Shown: positions 1 through 8,868 of the stretch, in pieces
Layout of the letters: each line of letters begins with the position of its first letter
Numbering within the stretch: the stretch's first letter is position 1
From: Lodderomyces elongisporus
Lineage: Eukaryota > Ascomycota > Pichiomycetes > Serinales > Debaryomycetaceae
Length of the DNA stretch: 64,000 nucleotides
Assembly (NCBI RefSeq): GCF_030384665.1
Contig: NC_083674.1
Location: 1,054,001 to 1,118,000 of the forward strand
Reading direction: 5' to 3'
Notes under the pieces: generated by a model
What the model saw: the letters and a program-made list of their open reading frames with translations, nothing else
What the model was told of the DNA's origin: nothing
Database searches by the model: none
Translations under genes and position numbers: made by a program

Positions 1-1475
1 GCAAATTTTCCTCTAGTCTTTTTCATGGCATTTCCTACAAGTACCTCAACAGCTTTTGCGTGTCCGCTTTGAATACGGTCTACGATTTGTTGATTTGTCA
101 GAATAATTTCTTTACAAATATCCTCTGCCAGCTCGGTGGTGGGTTTTTGATCCTCTTTGAATCCCAACTGTTCAATAGCTTTATCGAGGGATACCTCATT
201 TTGTACCATGTGTTTTAAAATCAATCTTTTGGACACAAGGTTAAGGTCCATCGAAACCAAATGAGCAAAAACGTTTGGCTTCACTATTTCAACGTCAAAT
301 GTCTTTCCTAGTTTCGCAAACGCAGTCAACAATTCTTGAAACACCCACTTATCGGCGTCAGGTTTTCTGTGAATTGCAAAAAATGATTCATAATAGTGCA
401 AAAGCTCGGGCTCGGTTATAAGATTTTTTGCATGTGCAAGCTGTAAATTATGCGGAGACGATGTTAACCTGGCCAATAAACTATCTGGACTTTCAGGCAA
501 TGAGGTCTTGATATCATGTGCGATATCGGGTGAGAGAATGATCTGAGGTAGTTCAGAATCTGGAAAGTATCTATAATCAATAGCATTCTCTTTCGACCTC
601 GCAAGATTGGTGCGTATACCATCCCAGTTTCTTGTTTGTTGTTCCAAGCTACCTCCCTTGGTCAACGTCTCCACTTGTCGATTGTATTCATACTTTATAG
701 CATTGACAATGTCACCAGTAGTTGAAATGTTTTTGATTTCGACTCTCGGGCTGTCATTAACATTTACATTGACATCTACTCTAATGGCACCAGTCTCTAA
801 ATCTCCACTGCATATATCAAAATGTCTCACAAGAAGTTGATATTTTTTAACAAATGCCAACACTTTTTCAATTGAGTCAAAGTCTGGCTTTGTCACTACC
901 TCTATTAGTGGGATGCCTGCTCTATTATAATCTATTATATCTCCATATTTTTTCCCCGTATCCTGCTCAAGTTGAATTTTCTCTATTCGTATCGTGTCGT
1001 TTGCGCCATCTTTGGAGGTGGCAATCTCTACACCATCAAATTCATTAAATGTGAGATAGCCATTCTTGGCTAGTGGATGGAAGTTCTGTGTGATTTGATA
1101 GCCCATTGGCTGGTCTGGATAGAAATAATGCTTTCGATCAAAACGGGACATTTGCTGAACTTCGCAGTTTAATGCTACTGCAGCTTTTAATGCCAAATAC
1201 AAAGCTTCGGGATTCAATTTTGGTTGAGTTCCTGGGAGGCCAACATCGAAATAGCTGATATGACTATTGGGAGTATCGTTGAAACTGGTTCGTGATAATG
1301 AAAAGAGCTTATACTTTGTCTTTAGCTGAGTATGGATTTCAAGCCCGCATTTGAATTTATACTCGGGGTGGAACTTAAAGTTTGACTTTATACTGTTTTT
1401 GGGTGCACCAGCACTAGCACTAGCTGTCGCAGTTGCAGTTGCAGATGCAGATGTAGCCAAGTACCGTCGTAACAT
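1..1475 (-). CDS. PET112: Mitochondrial glutamyl-tRNA(Gln) amidotransferase subunit B (3'-truncated by window edge)
   Basis: GatB subunit of the mitochondrial GatFAB transamidase, which converts Glu-tRNA(Gln) to Gln-tRNA(Gln) in organelles lacking a glutaminyl-tRNA synthetase. The frame read from the ATG at 1475 shows family hallmarks in order: GLEIHTQLKT, PDQPMGYQIT, DYNRAGIPLIEVVT, VRVDVNV-like and IDYRYFPDSELP. A helical domain and the start of the YqeY-like tail follow, and the frame runs off the left edge. The first 25 residues are MLRRYLATS followed by an Ala/Ser/Thr repeat; they are basic, without acidic residues, and look like a mitochondrial presequence. The repeat comes from GCA/GTA-rich DNA at about 1405-1455. 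The remaining C-terminal part lies outside the window. Identity is secure; the missing end cannot be judged. Confidence 0.95.
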   Translation of the reverse strand, partial: MLRRYLATSASATATATASASAGAPKNSIKSNFKFHPEYKFKCGLEIHTQLKTKYKLFSLSRTSFNDTPNSHISYFDVGLPGTQPKLNPEALYLALKAAVALNCEVQQMSRFDRKHYFYPDQPMGYQITQNFHPLAKNGYLTFNEFDGVEIATSKDGANDTIRIEKIQLEQDTGKKYGDIIDYNRAGIPLIEVVTKPDFDSIEKVLAFVKKYQLLVRHFDICSGDLETGAIRVDVNVNVNDSPRVEIKNISTTGDIVNAIKYEYNRQVETLTKGGSLEQQTRNWDGIRTNLARSKENAIDYRYFPDSELPQIILSPDIAHDIKTSLPESPDSLLARLTSSPHNLQLAHAKNLITEPELLHYYESFFAIHRKPDADKWVFQELLTAFAKLGKTFDVEIVKPNVFAHLVSMDLNLVSKRLILKHMVQNEVSLDKAIEQLGFKEDQKPTTELAEDICKEIILTNQQIVDRIQSGHAKAVEVLVGNAMKKTRGKF

Positions 1476-1723
1476 GTTTGGTGAATAATATTTAGGTAAA
1501 GTCAATTACCAATCAATACGCAAAAACAATGAAGAAAGAAGAAGCAGTGAGCGTGGTACAGGTGGTACAGGTGGTACAAGTCGTAGAAATAGAAGTTTAA
1601 TAGCAACTTGCCAAGTGCTCCGCAACTGGTAAGTAACTAAAAAAAAAGGATAAAAAAGAGATATATCCTTAATAGAGATATTTTAAATAATAGTGAAAAA
1701 AATAAAAAAATGAAATCTCAAAT
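1476..1723. other. Spacer between PET112 5' end and tRNA-Thr genes
   Basis: This short AT-rich spacer contains a small tandem repeat of the type ggtggtaca near 1555-1580. The T-runs that would end the minus-strand tRNA-Thr transcript lie at 1700-1711, read as A-runs on the plus strand. No coding signal was seen. Confidence 0.6.
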
Positions 1724-1796
1724 TGCTCTCAGCAGGATTCGAACCTACGATCTCCTCATTACTAGTGAGGTGCCTTACCAACTTGGCCATAAGAGC
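1724..1796 (-). tRNA. tRNA-Thr (anticodon AGU), copy 1
   Basis: This 73-nt cloverleaf is read on the minus strand. The acceptor stem GCTCTTA pairs with TGAGAGC and A is the discriminator. The D arm is GCCAAGTTGGTAAGGC. The anticodon stem CCTCA/TGAGG closes the loop CTAGTAA, giving anticodon AGT, whose complement is plus-strand 1761-1763. The T arm contains GGTTCGAATCC. There is no intron. A T7 run about 15 nt beyond the 3' end is a good Pol III terminator. The sequence matches the second copy base for base. Confidence 0.96.
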
Positions 1797-1822
1797 GTAT
1801 AGATTTGAATGAAAATGAGAAA

Positions 1823-1895
1823 TGCTCTCAGCAGGATTCGAACCTACGATCTCCTCATTACTAGTGAGGTGCCTTACCAACTTGGCCATAAGAGC
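1823..1895 (-). tRNA. tRNA-Thr (anticodon AGU), copy 2
   Basis: This copy is identical to 1724-1796 and has the same orientation, separated from it by only 26 nt. The spacer downstream of this copy contains just one T4 run, a weak terminator. Read-through into the next copy, and a dimeric precursor, are therefore possible. Confidence 0.96.
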
Positions 1896-2682
1896 TTTTC
1901 TTGAATGCAAGAGGGTGGCATGTTTTAGCTGAAATAAGAGTTTAAAAAAAAATAGGGTAAAAAAAGACTGCCATAGATCTTACTGAGGAAATGAAAAAAA
2001 AAAGTAAAATAATACTAATAAAACGCTTCACCAACAAGAAGATGTCGTTTATGTGATTTGAGCATTAGAGTTTAATTTCATTAGTTTGTACACGTATTGG
2101 AGAAAGGTTCATTTTTGTAGTTGTTGCCTTTGAATCGATGGTTATTCTGTTGGATTTTAATCCAAGTGTTTTTTTTTTCCTATTGTGTATTTCACGTAAA
2201 TTTGGTTGCAAAATGTGGAAAAATAATTATACATATAGTGCTCTTTTTCTTTTCATTTTTTTTTTCCTCTTGTTAATTATTCCAAAATTTCTTTAGTGTA
2301 TCCCATTCTTTAACAAGTACTTAATGCGTGAACAGCTTCAACAGTAGCTCAAATGTAAAATACATTGGTAATCTGATTGTCGATATTTTATTTTTTTCCA
2401 AAGTACATATCAATCGAGGATGAAAGGAAGATTAGTTGTTGGTATAAAGTGCACACTCTACAAAGAACCTTTTCAATTTTTCTTTTCAATTTTTCTCACT
2501 CCTTTTTTCTCGTTCCTTTATTTTTTTTATTCTTTCTTTTTGGTTCGTGGCACAGCGTATATAGAAATGTAATTTAAGCTAAAACAAAGTAAATACATGT
2601 TTAGATAGAGTTTTAGCCGTGGTCTTTACTATTTGACTACTTGAATGTGTACATTATGCATGTTTGCAATTCCAACAAATAC
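1896..2682. other. AT-rich intergenic region between tRNA genes
   Basis: About 790 bp with no credible coding frame. Mononucleotide A/T runs are frequent. I searched by eye for LTR ends, which often sit next to yeast tRNA genes, and saw no TG...CA-bounded repeat or primer-binding site. Confidence 0.6.
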
Positions 2683-2756
2683 GACTGGATGGCCAAGCTG
2701 GTTAAGGCGTGAGACTGTTAATCTCAAGATCGTGAGTTCGATCCTCACTCTGGTCG
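2683..2756 (+). tRNA. tRNA-Asn (anticodon GUU)
   Basis: This is a 74-nt intronless cloverleaf. The acceptor stem GACTGGA pairs with TCTGGTC, including two G.U-type pairs, and G is the discriminator. The D arm is GCCAAGCTGGTTAAGGC. The anticodon stem TGAGA/TCTCA closes the loop CTGTTAA, giving anticodon GTT. The T arm contains GAGTTCGATCC. A TTTT and a longer T-run directly downstream serve as the Pol III terminator. Confidence 0.96.
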
Positions 2757-3387
2757 GTTTTATTTTTTTCTTCAACTTTTACAAGTTGATCATTCCATAT
2801 TTTTTTTTATCTTTAGGTTCCTAAATATGCACTGGTCTTTTCTGATTAGTCCTTTATATTTAGAGAAGAAGTATTGATTTCTCCTGTTTCCAGAATGGAA
2901 TTGAGTTTTTCATGGGGCTCCTTTTTTTTATTTTTGCAAATATTTTGTATATGTTGGTATAGTTCAATAAAATTAGTATACAAAGAATTCTAGTTTTTTT
3001 TCTTCTCTTTTCTTATTATGGTATTCACCAGTCTTGCGATTTGGGAAAGGTAACTTTTGAATATATTTGTATATATATATATATATATATGTATACACAC
3101 ACATTGATATTCCCACTACAGTATCTTCTACTCTTTTATTCATTCTATAAGTAAGTCTGCTTTCTTTTTTTCTTTCTTACTTACTTTCTTTCTTATAATT
3201 CTTTATATGATGAATCGATTCCTCATTTTCTATATAAGATGTTATATATATCTGAAATAGATCTATATTTGCGAAAATATCCGTCGTTGTTGTTGTTGTT
3301 GTTCTTCTTCTTCTTTTATTTGTTTTCTTTTTTTTCAACAGAATTAGCAATGTCTCTCCATTTTTATTTTTTATTTATTTTTTGAAT
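2757..3387. other. Intergenic region 3' of RIB4 with (AT) microsatellite
   Basis: AT-rich, without a gene. It holds an uninterrupted (AT) dinucleotide run at about 3070-3090 followed by a short (AC) run, and GTT/CTT trinucleotide runs at about 3285-3315. This is presumably the 3' UTR and terminator side of RIB4. Confidence 0.6.
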
Positions 3388-4061
<674 letters not shown>

Positions 4062-4539
4062 TTTGTATATATCAGCTGAGTTTATAATAGTTTACAACAG
4101 GAAAAAAAAGAAGTAGAAAGTTAAGGGAATAGGTAAAAGGAGGAAGCAAGTAAATATGACAGAAGTGAGGTTTTGAATCGAGTTTTATAAATCAGTGTTG
4201 GTGAATTCATGAGACAAAAAAAAAATGAAAATGAAAATGAAAATGAAAAAAGTCTGGAGTATCGGAATACGTTGGAGAGGGGGTATCTACATGCAGGACT
4301 ATATCCGTATTTGTGACACGAATCTTTTATTGAGAAGAGAATGAGTGTTTTTTTTTTTTTGGTTCTTCCATGATGCGGAAAAATCAACAAGAACAAAAAA
4401 GAGAACAAGAACAAGTAGGTAAAATTTTTTCTTTTCATTCTTCTATTTTCTTTTAAAAAATTGAAATTGGTTTAGTTTTCACTTTTGATTCTTTTGCTTC
4501 TTTTGTTTTTTTCACTGCTTTATCCTTGGAACAAAGGGG

Positions 4540-4720
4540 GCCTTTGGTAACAAAAATGAATTAACCATCAAAGCCATGAGTTATTGTCATAGGAGTGCCC
4601 GAATCGGAGACTAAGCGACGCATCCCTCAAGATTCAAAGAATATGAAAGCTTTCCTCAGATATGTGGACGACGAGCACCCATTACTCGGTGTTATTGTTT
4701 ACGTATGCGACGAAGTCTGA
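4540..4720. other. Sequence-complex non-coding island (unassigned)
   Basis: Within AT-rich simple sequence, about 180 bp have balanced composition, two GCGACG-like words and a potential hairpin (AGCACC, 8-nt loop, GGTGTT near 4675-4694). A T-rich run follows at 4727. There is no long open frame and no tRNA fold. A candidate CTGA box near the right end has no matching box C at the left. It could be an RNA gene or an upstream regulatory block of RIB4; I cannot tell which. Confidence 0.3.
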
Positions 4721-5601
4721 TCATTTCTTTTTTCTTTTTGGTTTTTGGTTTTTGGTTTTTGGTTTTTTGATCACAATGGTATGTTGTTTTTTTTCTATTT
4801 TTGAAAAAGAATTTAATGAGGATTGAGAATGGAAAGCTCTTTGATGTGTTCAACTTTTTACTTAAATTTTTTATTTTATTTAAAATGATGATATGTTTTT
4901 ATTTTTCAAATGATACAAGTGTAAATTGATTATACAAAACAAACAACAAAATAGTCTTTCACCCCTATCTGATTAGAGTTGAGCCATAGAGTTTTCCTTA
5001 TCTCAATGCTTGTTTTTTTGTTTTGAATTGGCCAGCTTTTTTACTATTGGCTTTTTTGATTATTATTATTATATTATGTTCATAGTACTAACAAAGATGA
5101 AGCGAAACAGACGTGGTAGACTTTAGGCATATGAGATGTTTATGTGTGTGTGTTTGTGTGAGTTAGATTCAAGACCAAGAAGATGTGGATTTTATATAGA
5201 GATATAGAAACATCTCTGTCTATATTTTGGTAGGTTTACTTTTTCTTTTGTTCATTCATTTGTTCATGTTTATTCTTACTGGACCAAATTTTAGAAAAGA
5301 ATTGTAAACAAAAAGACAAGTTTTTGGGCTATTTTTGGACTGTTCTCTATTTGAAAGCAAAAAGGAAGAAGGTAAAAGTTGTAGATGGTTAGGAAGATAT
5401 TCCGGATCGCAATAAGCCACTTAATCTGTATAGTAAGATGATATTTACATTCTGGTGTTTCAAAGTGTCATTTGCATACATCGGATGTGATAATAAAATA
5501 TAGAAGTGGAAATAAAAAAAAATAATGGTACAGTTGGACCTATGGGAAGGAAGGGAGGGGGAGAGTCAACGGAATTGCATTAGCGGAGTTTGCTACATGC
5601 C

Positions 5602-5619
5602 GGGGGGGGGGGGGGGGGG
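5602..5619. repeat. Poly-G homopolymer (18 G)
   Basis: Eighteen consecutive G residues lie in intergenic DNA. About 80-100 bp downstream a GAGA tract ends in a second run of G. Confidence 0.9.
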
Positions 5620-5694
5620 AGGACAAGGAGCAGAGGAGAGCTGGAATTTCCCAACATAATTCCGAAGTTCGGTTGATTGGATGCAAGAGTGAGA

Positions 5695-5704
5695 GAAAGA
5701 GAGG

Positions 5705-5744
<40 letters not shown>

Positions 5745-5745
5745 A
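5695..5745. repeat. GA-rich microsatellite ending in a G run
   Basis: Mainly GA dinucleotides with GGGA and AAAG interruptions, then a run of nine G. The strand is purine-only for about 50 bp. Confidence 0.8.
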
Positions 5746-5959
5746 AGAAACAAGAGCAAGCAAAAAGGGAGGGGCAAGTGACACGACATTGGTGTGTGTA
5801 TGTGTGTGGAAACAAGAAGACAAAGCTTGAGTTTTACGTGTTCTACTCTGACTTAGAGAAGTATACAAGAAAATAGAGTTATGTGATAGAGGAGAAGAAG
5901 GTGGGAAAAAAGAAGTGGATGGATCGTTTATGGTAAGAGATGGACAATATTTGTTGGTC

Positions 5960-6050
5960 TGGTCAGTTTGGTCAGGTTGGTCAGTTTGGTCAGTTTGGTC
6001 AGTTTGGTCAGTTTGGTCAATTTGGTCAGTTTGGTCAGTTTGGTCATTTG
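5960..6050. repeat. 9-bp tandem repeat, unit GTCAGTTTG
   Basis: About nine to ten head-to-tail copies with a few point changes (GTCAGGTTG, GTCAATTTG), followed by a long T-rich tract. The unit length is a multiple of three, so frames stay open through it; no other sign of coding was seen. Confidence 0.85.
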
Positions 6051-6764
6051 ATTCTTTTTTATTTTTTATTTTTTTATTTTATTTTTTATTTTTATTTTAT
6101 TTATTATTTATTTTATTTTTTTATTTTTGGGTTTTCTTTATCTTATCTTTCCTTTAAGCATGCCCCATGTGTATACTTCAAGCTTGCTCAACACAACTTG
6201 TATTCTTCTCTACAACAACATTCTGATAAGACAGATCCTCTTCAAGTTGGAAAGAATTGTAAAGAGTACTTGTAGGCTTACTATGTAGAATGTAATTTCT
6301 TTTCCTTTTCTTTTCCTTTTTTTTCATACGATCAAAAAGGGACAAAGTGAGACACTACAGAGATTACACAACAAAATAATACAACAGCCACATTCCACAT
6401 TTTTTATCTTTTATCTTTTTTTCTTTTTTTCTTTTTTCTTTTTTTGGGTTACAGTTCAAAGCTGGGATTTAGTGAAAAGCAACTATACGTACATATAAAG
6501 AGGCAAGAAAAGACACCATTACCAGAACCACAGTTACGCATAGACTTGTTAAGATAACCAAAGAGATTTCAACACACAACATTCAACACTTTATCAAGAA
6601 ACTTATACTGCGTTACTAAACTACAAATACAAATACAAATACAAAGTAAGAAGGAGACAAACTTGTTTTGCCACACTTTCCTCATACTCTCACTACCCTT
6701 TTCATTATAAACTACACATACACACACTAACATATTTACATTTGATATACAAAAAGATAACAGT

Positions 6765-8033
6765 ATGTCAATTAACCCTAGATTCAAGCTATTCAAGCTA
6801 CATGCAACAACAACAATTCCCACACCAACATCAACGTCCACTGAAGCAGAAGCATCATTAGCCAACCACACAAACACCGTAGACTACGACAACGACTATG
6901 ACTACGACTACGACTACGGCAACGCTTATGACAACAATGCAGCAGGAGAAGACGAACTTGATCAAAAGATTGCGACTAATAATCTGAGACAAAAGAAGCA
7001 AAAGACAAGTACCAACAAGAAGAAGAAGAAGCTCACAGAGTATGAGACAAAAACCACAACTAGCATCCTTTCCGATTATGATGATTTAGATATTCCACTA
7101 GATGGCGAGTACTCCGGAAGAACAGCCTCAACAACACTGTATGTCTTGTTCAACCCAAAGACAAATTCCTTATCAAGTGCTGCCATGAACAACGAGTCAG
7201 ACATACTATCTCTTACAAACACCTCAAGAGAAGACGAGGAAGAAGACGAGGAAGAAGACGAGGAAGAAGACGAGGAAGAAGAAGAGGAAGAGGAAGAGGG
7301 AGCGCAAACTGACACTGAAGAGTATGGGAAGTTGTCAAGCAAGATAAACAGCTGGCACCGGTCAAATATCATGACCAGCCGCGGCGACTTAGATGAAAAC
7401 ATAGCCAGCTGGAATTTAGAAGAAGACGTGGAAAATGAGGAAAAGGAGAAACAACAACAACAACAACAACAAGAAGAAGAAGAAGGCAGTTTCAATTCTC
7501 TGGGTGTACAGAGCTCCTACCATCTGCGACAACTGCTTGACGAAAGCAAAAGGATTTTGAAGGAGTTTTATGGCGATGATTTATTCCGATACTTGAACCC
7601 CGAAGACATTGCTCAGGTTAAGAAATTCCACAAGTATATTGACATAAAAAAGTATCTACTCAGCAAGGACAACGAAACCAGAGAAACAATTATCGCAAAC
7701 TCACCAATATTGAAACAATTGATTTACAAATTGATTATGCTCACCGATCGCAATAACCAACAAACAGCGACTTCCTCGTCATCATCATTATTACAACAAG
7801 ATAACCAGCCACCGATGAATATTGGAGTCAAAGACTACATCAACTACTTGAAGAAAGATGTACCGGAGTACAACTATAACCACAATAACTACACCAATCA
7901 TCCCTATATGCACCCTCATCAATTTGCCGAGCCAGCAACAGCCTTGTCTGAAACAAGTACTACACGGGGCTCATCATTGATTATGTGCGGTGGTGTGGGC
8001 TTTGGTGGTAGCACCAACTGGAATGACCTTTAG
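6765..8033 (+). CDS. Unrecognised acidic low-complexity protein (422 aa)
   Basis: I do not recognise this protein. The ATG at 6765 follows an A/C-rich leader. Residues 1-90 are Thr-rich and then contain Asp-Tyr repeats (DYDYDYDYG). A Lys-rich patch, a Ser/Thr segment, a long Glu/Asp tract (about residues 155-180) and a Gln/Glu run (about 228-242) follow. The best-ordered part is about 245-330, predicted helical, beginning with SYHLRQLLDESKRILKEFYG and continuing through DLFRYLNPEDIAQVKKF and ILKQLIYKLIMLTDRN. No signal peptide or membrane segment is evident. The coding sequence uses normal yeast codons over the ordered part, so I believe it is a real gene. It stands alone between long intergenic regions, as regulated genes often do in Candida; that is inference. 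Confidence 0.75.
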   Translation: MSINPRFKLFKLHATTTIPTPTSTSTEAEASLANHTNTVDYDNDYDYDYDYGNAYDNNAAGEDELDQKIATNNLRQKKQKTSTNKKKKKLTEYETKTTTSILSDYDDLDIPLDGEYSGRTASTTLYVLFNPKTNSLSSAAMNNESDILSLTNTSREDEEEDEEEDEEEDEEEEEEEEEGAQTDTEEYGKLSSKINSWHRSNIMTSRGDLDENIASWNLEEDVENEEKEKQQQQQQQEEEEGSFNSLGVQSSYHLRQLLDESKRILKEFYGDDLFRYLNPEDIAQVKKFHKYIDIKKYLLSKDNETRETIIANSPILKQLIYKLIMLTDRNNQQTATSSSSSLLQQDNQPPMNIGVKDYINYLKKDVPEYNYNHNNYTNHPYMHPHQFAEPATALSETSTTRGSSLIMCGGVGFGGSTNWNDL

Positions 8034-8679
8034 AGCAATGTACAGCAAATAAATAACACACATGTAATGTGGAAATGAAACTACCAAACAAAAAAAGCAA
8101 ACAAGTAAACAAAAGTTAAACATATGAATAGGTATTATTTTGTCTTGATTCTGGTTTATGCTTGTCTTTTTGTTAGACTTATTTTGGAAACGGAGAATAG
8201 AGTTGACGTGTTCACTATTGAATGCTTTCTTTCTTTCTGTCTTTAGGATTCGAGCCTCACATTTTACTTGAGTTCAAACACTTTTTTCATTAATTTAATT
8301 CATATGTGTGATCATTTAATGAACTCAATATAAGTGTTAGAGTATATAGATTTATTACTTAGATTGATTTTTTTTTCTTCTCCATTCCCCAATTTAGGAA
8401 ACTTTGTACCCAATCAAGCAAAAATAGTTGACTTTAATAGATGACCCTAATAGTTGACTCCTAAAATAAGTGCCTTAAAGCTTTTAAGTAGCTGGATGTG
8501 GATTGTTGCAAATAACAACCTCACTAAGTTTAGTATTTGCTTGTAGTTGTCGCAAATATCAATGTCCTAAACCCTCACTCGACAATGCATCCACAGTGCA
8601 AGGCGGAACGAACTGGTAAAAGAAAAAAAAATAGAAAGGGAAAAAAAAATATTAAAAAAAAAAAGACTGGACGAAGATA

Positions 8680-8724
<45 letters not shown>

Positions 8725-8868
8725 GACTTTTTTTTATTATTTTTTTTTTCTTTAAACATTCAGAATAAAATTGCATCCAACAACCACCAACATTAAAACC
8801 ATTCTACTCATTTCTTCCTCCATTTCCCACTCCTCCTTTCCTTTTTTCATTTCTCTTATCAAATAAAA
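8034..8868. other. Intergenic region upstream of SSH1
   Basis: No gene was seen. It contains a GTGAGA hexamer repeat (about 8688-8726) and A/T runs. A TGACTC core near 8454 resembles a Gcn4 site, but one hexamer is weak evidence. The last 100 bp are C/T-rich and probably form the SSH1 promoter and leader. Confidence 0.55.

Larger units (their letters stand above)
4062..6764. other. 2.7-kb repeat-rich intergenic region with one complex island
   Basis: This is one of the two longest gene-free stretches in the window. It holds GGTTTTT repeats (about 4736-4766), an 18-G homopolymer (5602-5619), a GA-rich tract (about 5695-5745) and a 9-bp tandem repeat (about 5960-6050). Long T/A runs follow. 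Open frames across the repeats (5540-6275) are repeat translations, not genes. The segment 4540-4720 is more complex and less AT-rich than its surroundings and is listed separately. The last 300 bp, ending in AC-rich sequence before 6765, look like a promoter and 5' leader. Confidence 0.6.

Noticed and set aside
1683..1910. 75-residue minus-strand frame with a duplicated peptide
   Set aside because: It is translation of the two tandem tRNA-Thr genes.
1896..2682. Solo LTR near tRNA genes
   Set aside because: No terminal TG...CA repeat, target duplication or primer-binding site was found.
5540..6275. Open frames across G/GA and GTCAGTTTG repeats
   Set aside because: They are repeat translations on both strands with no conserved character or start context.
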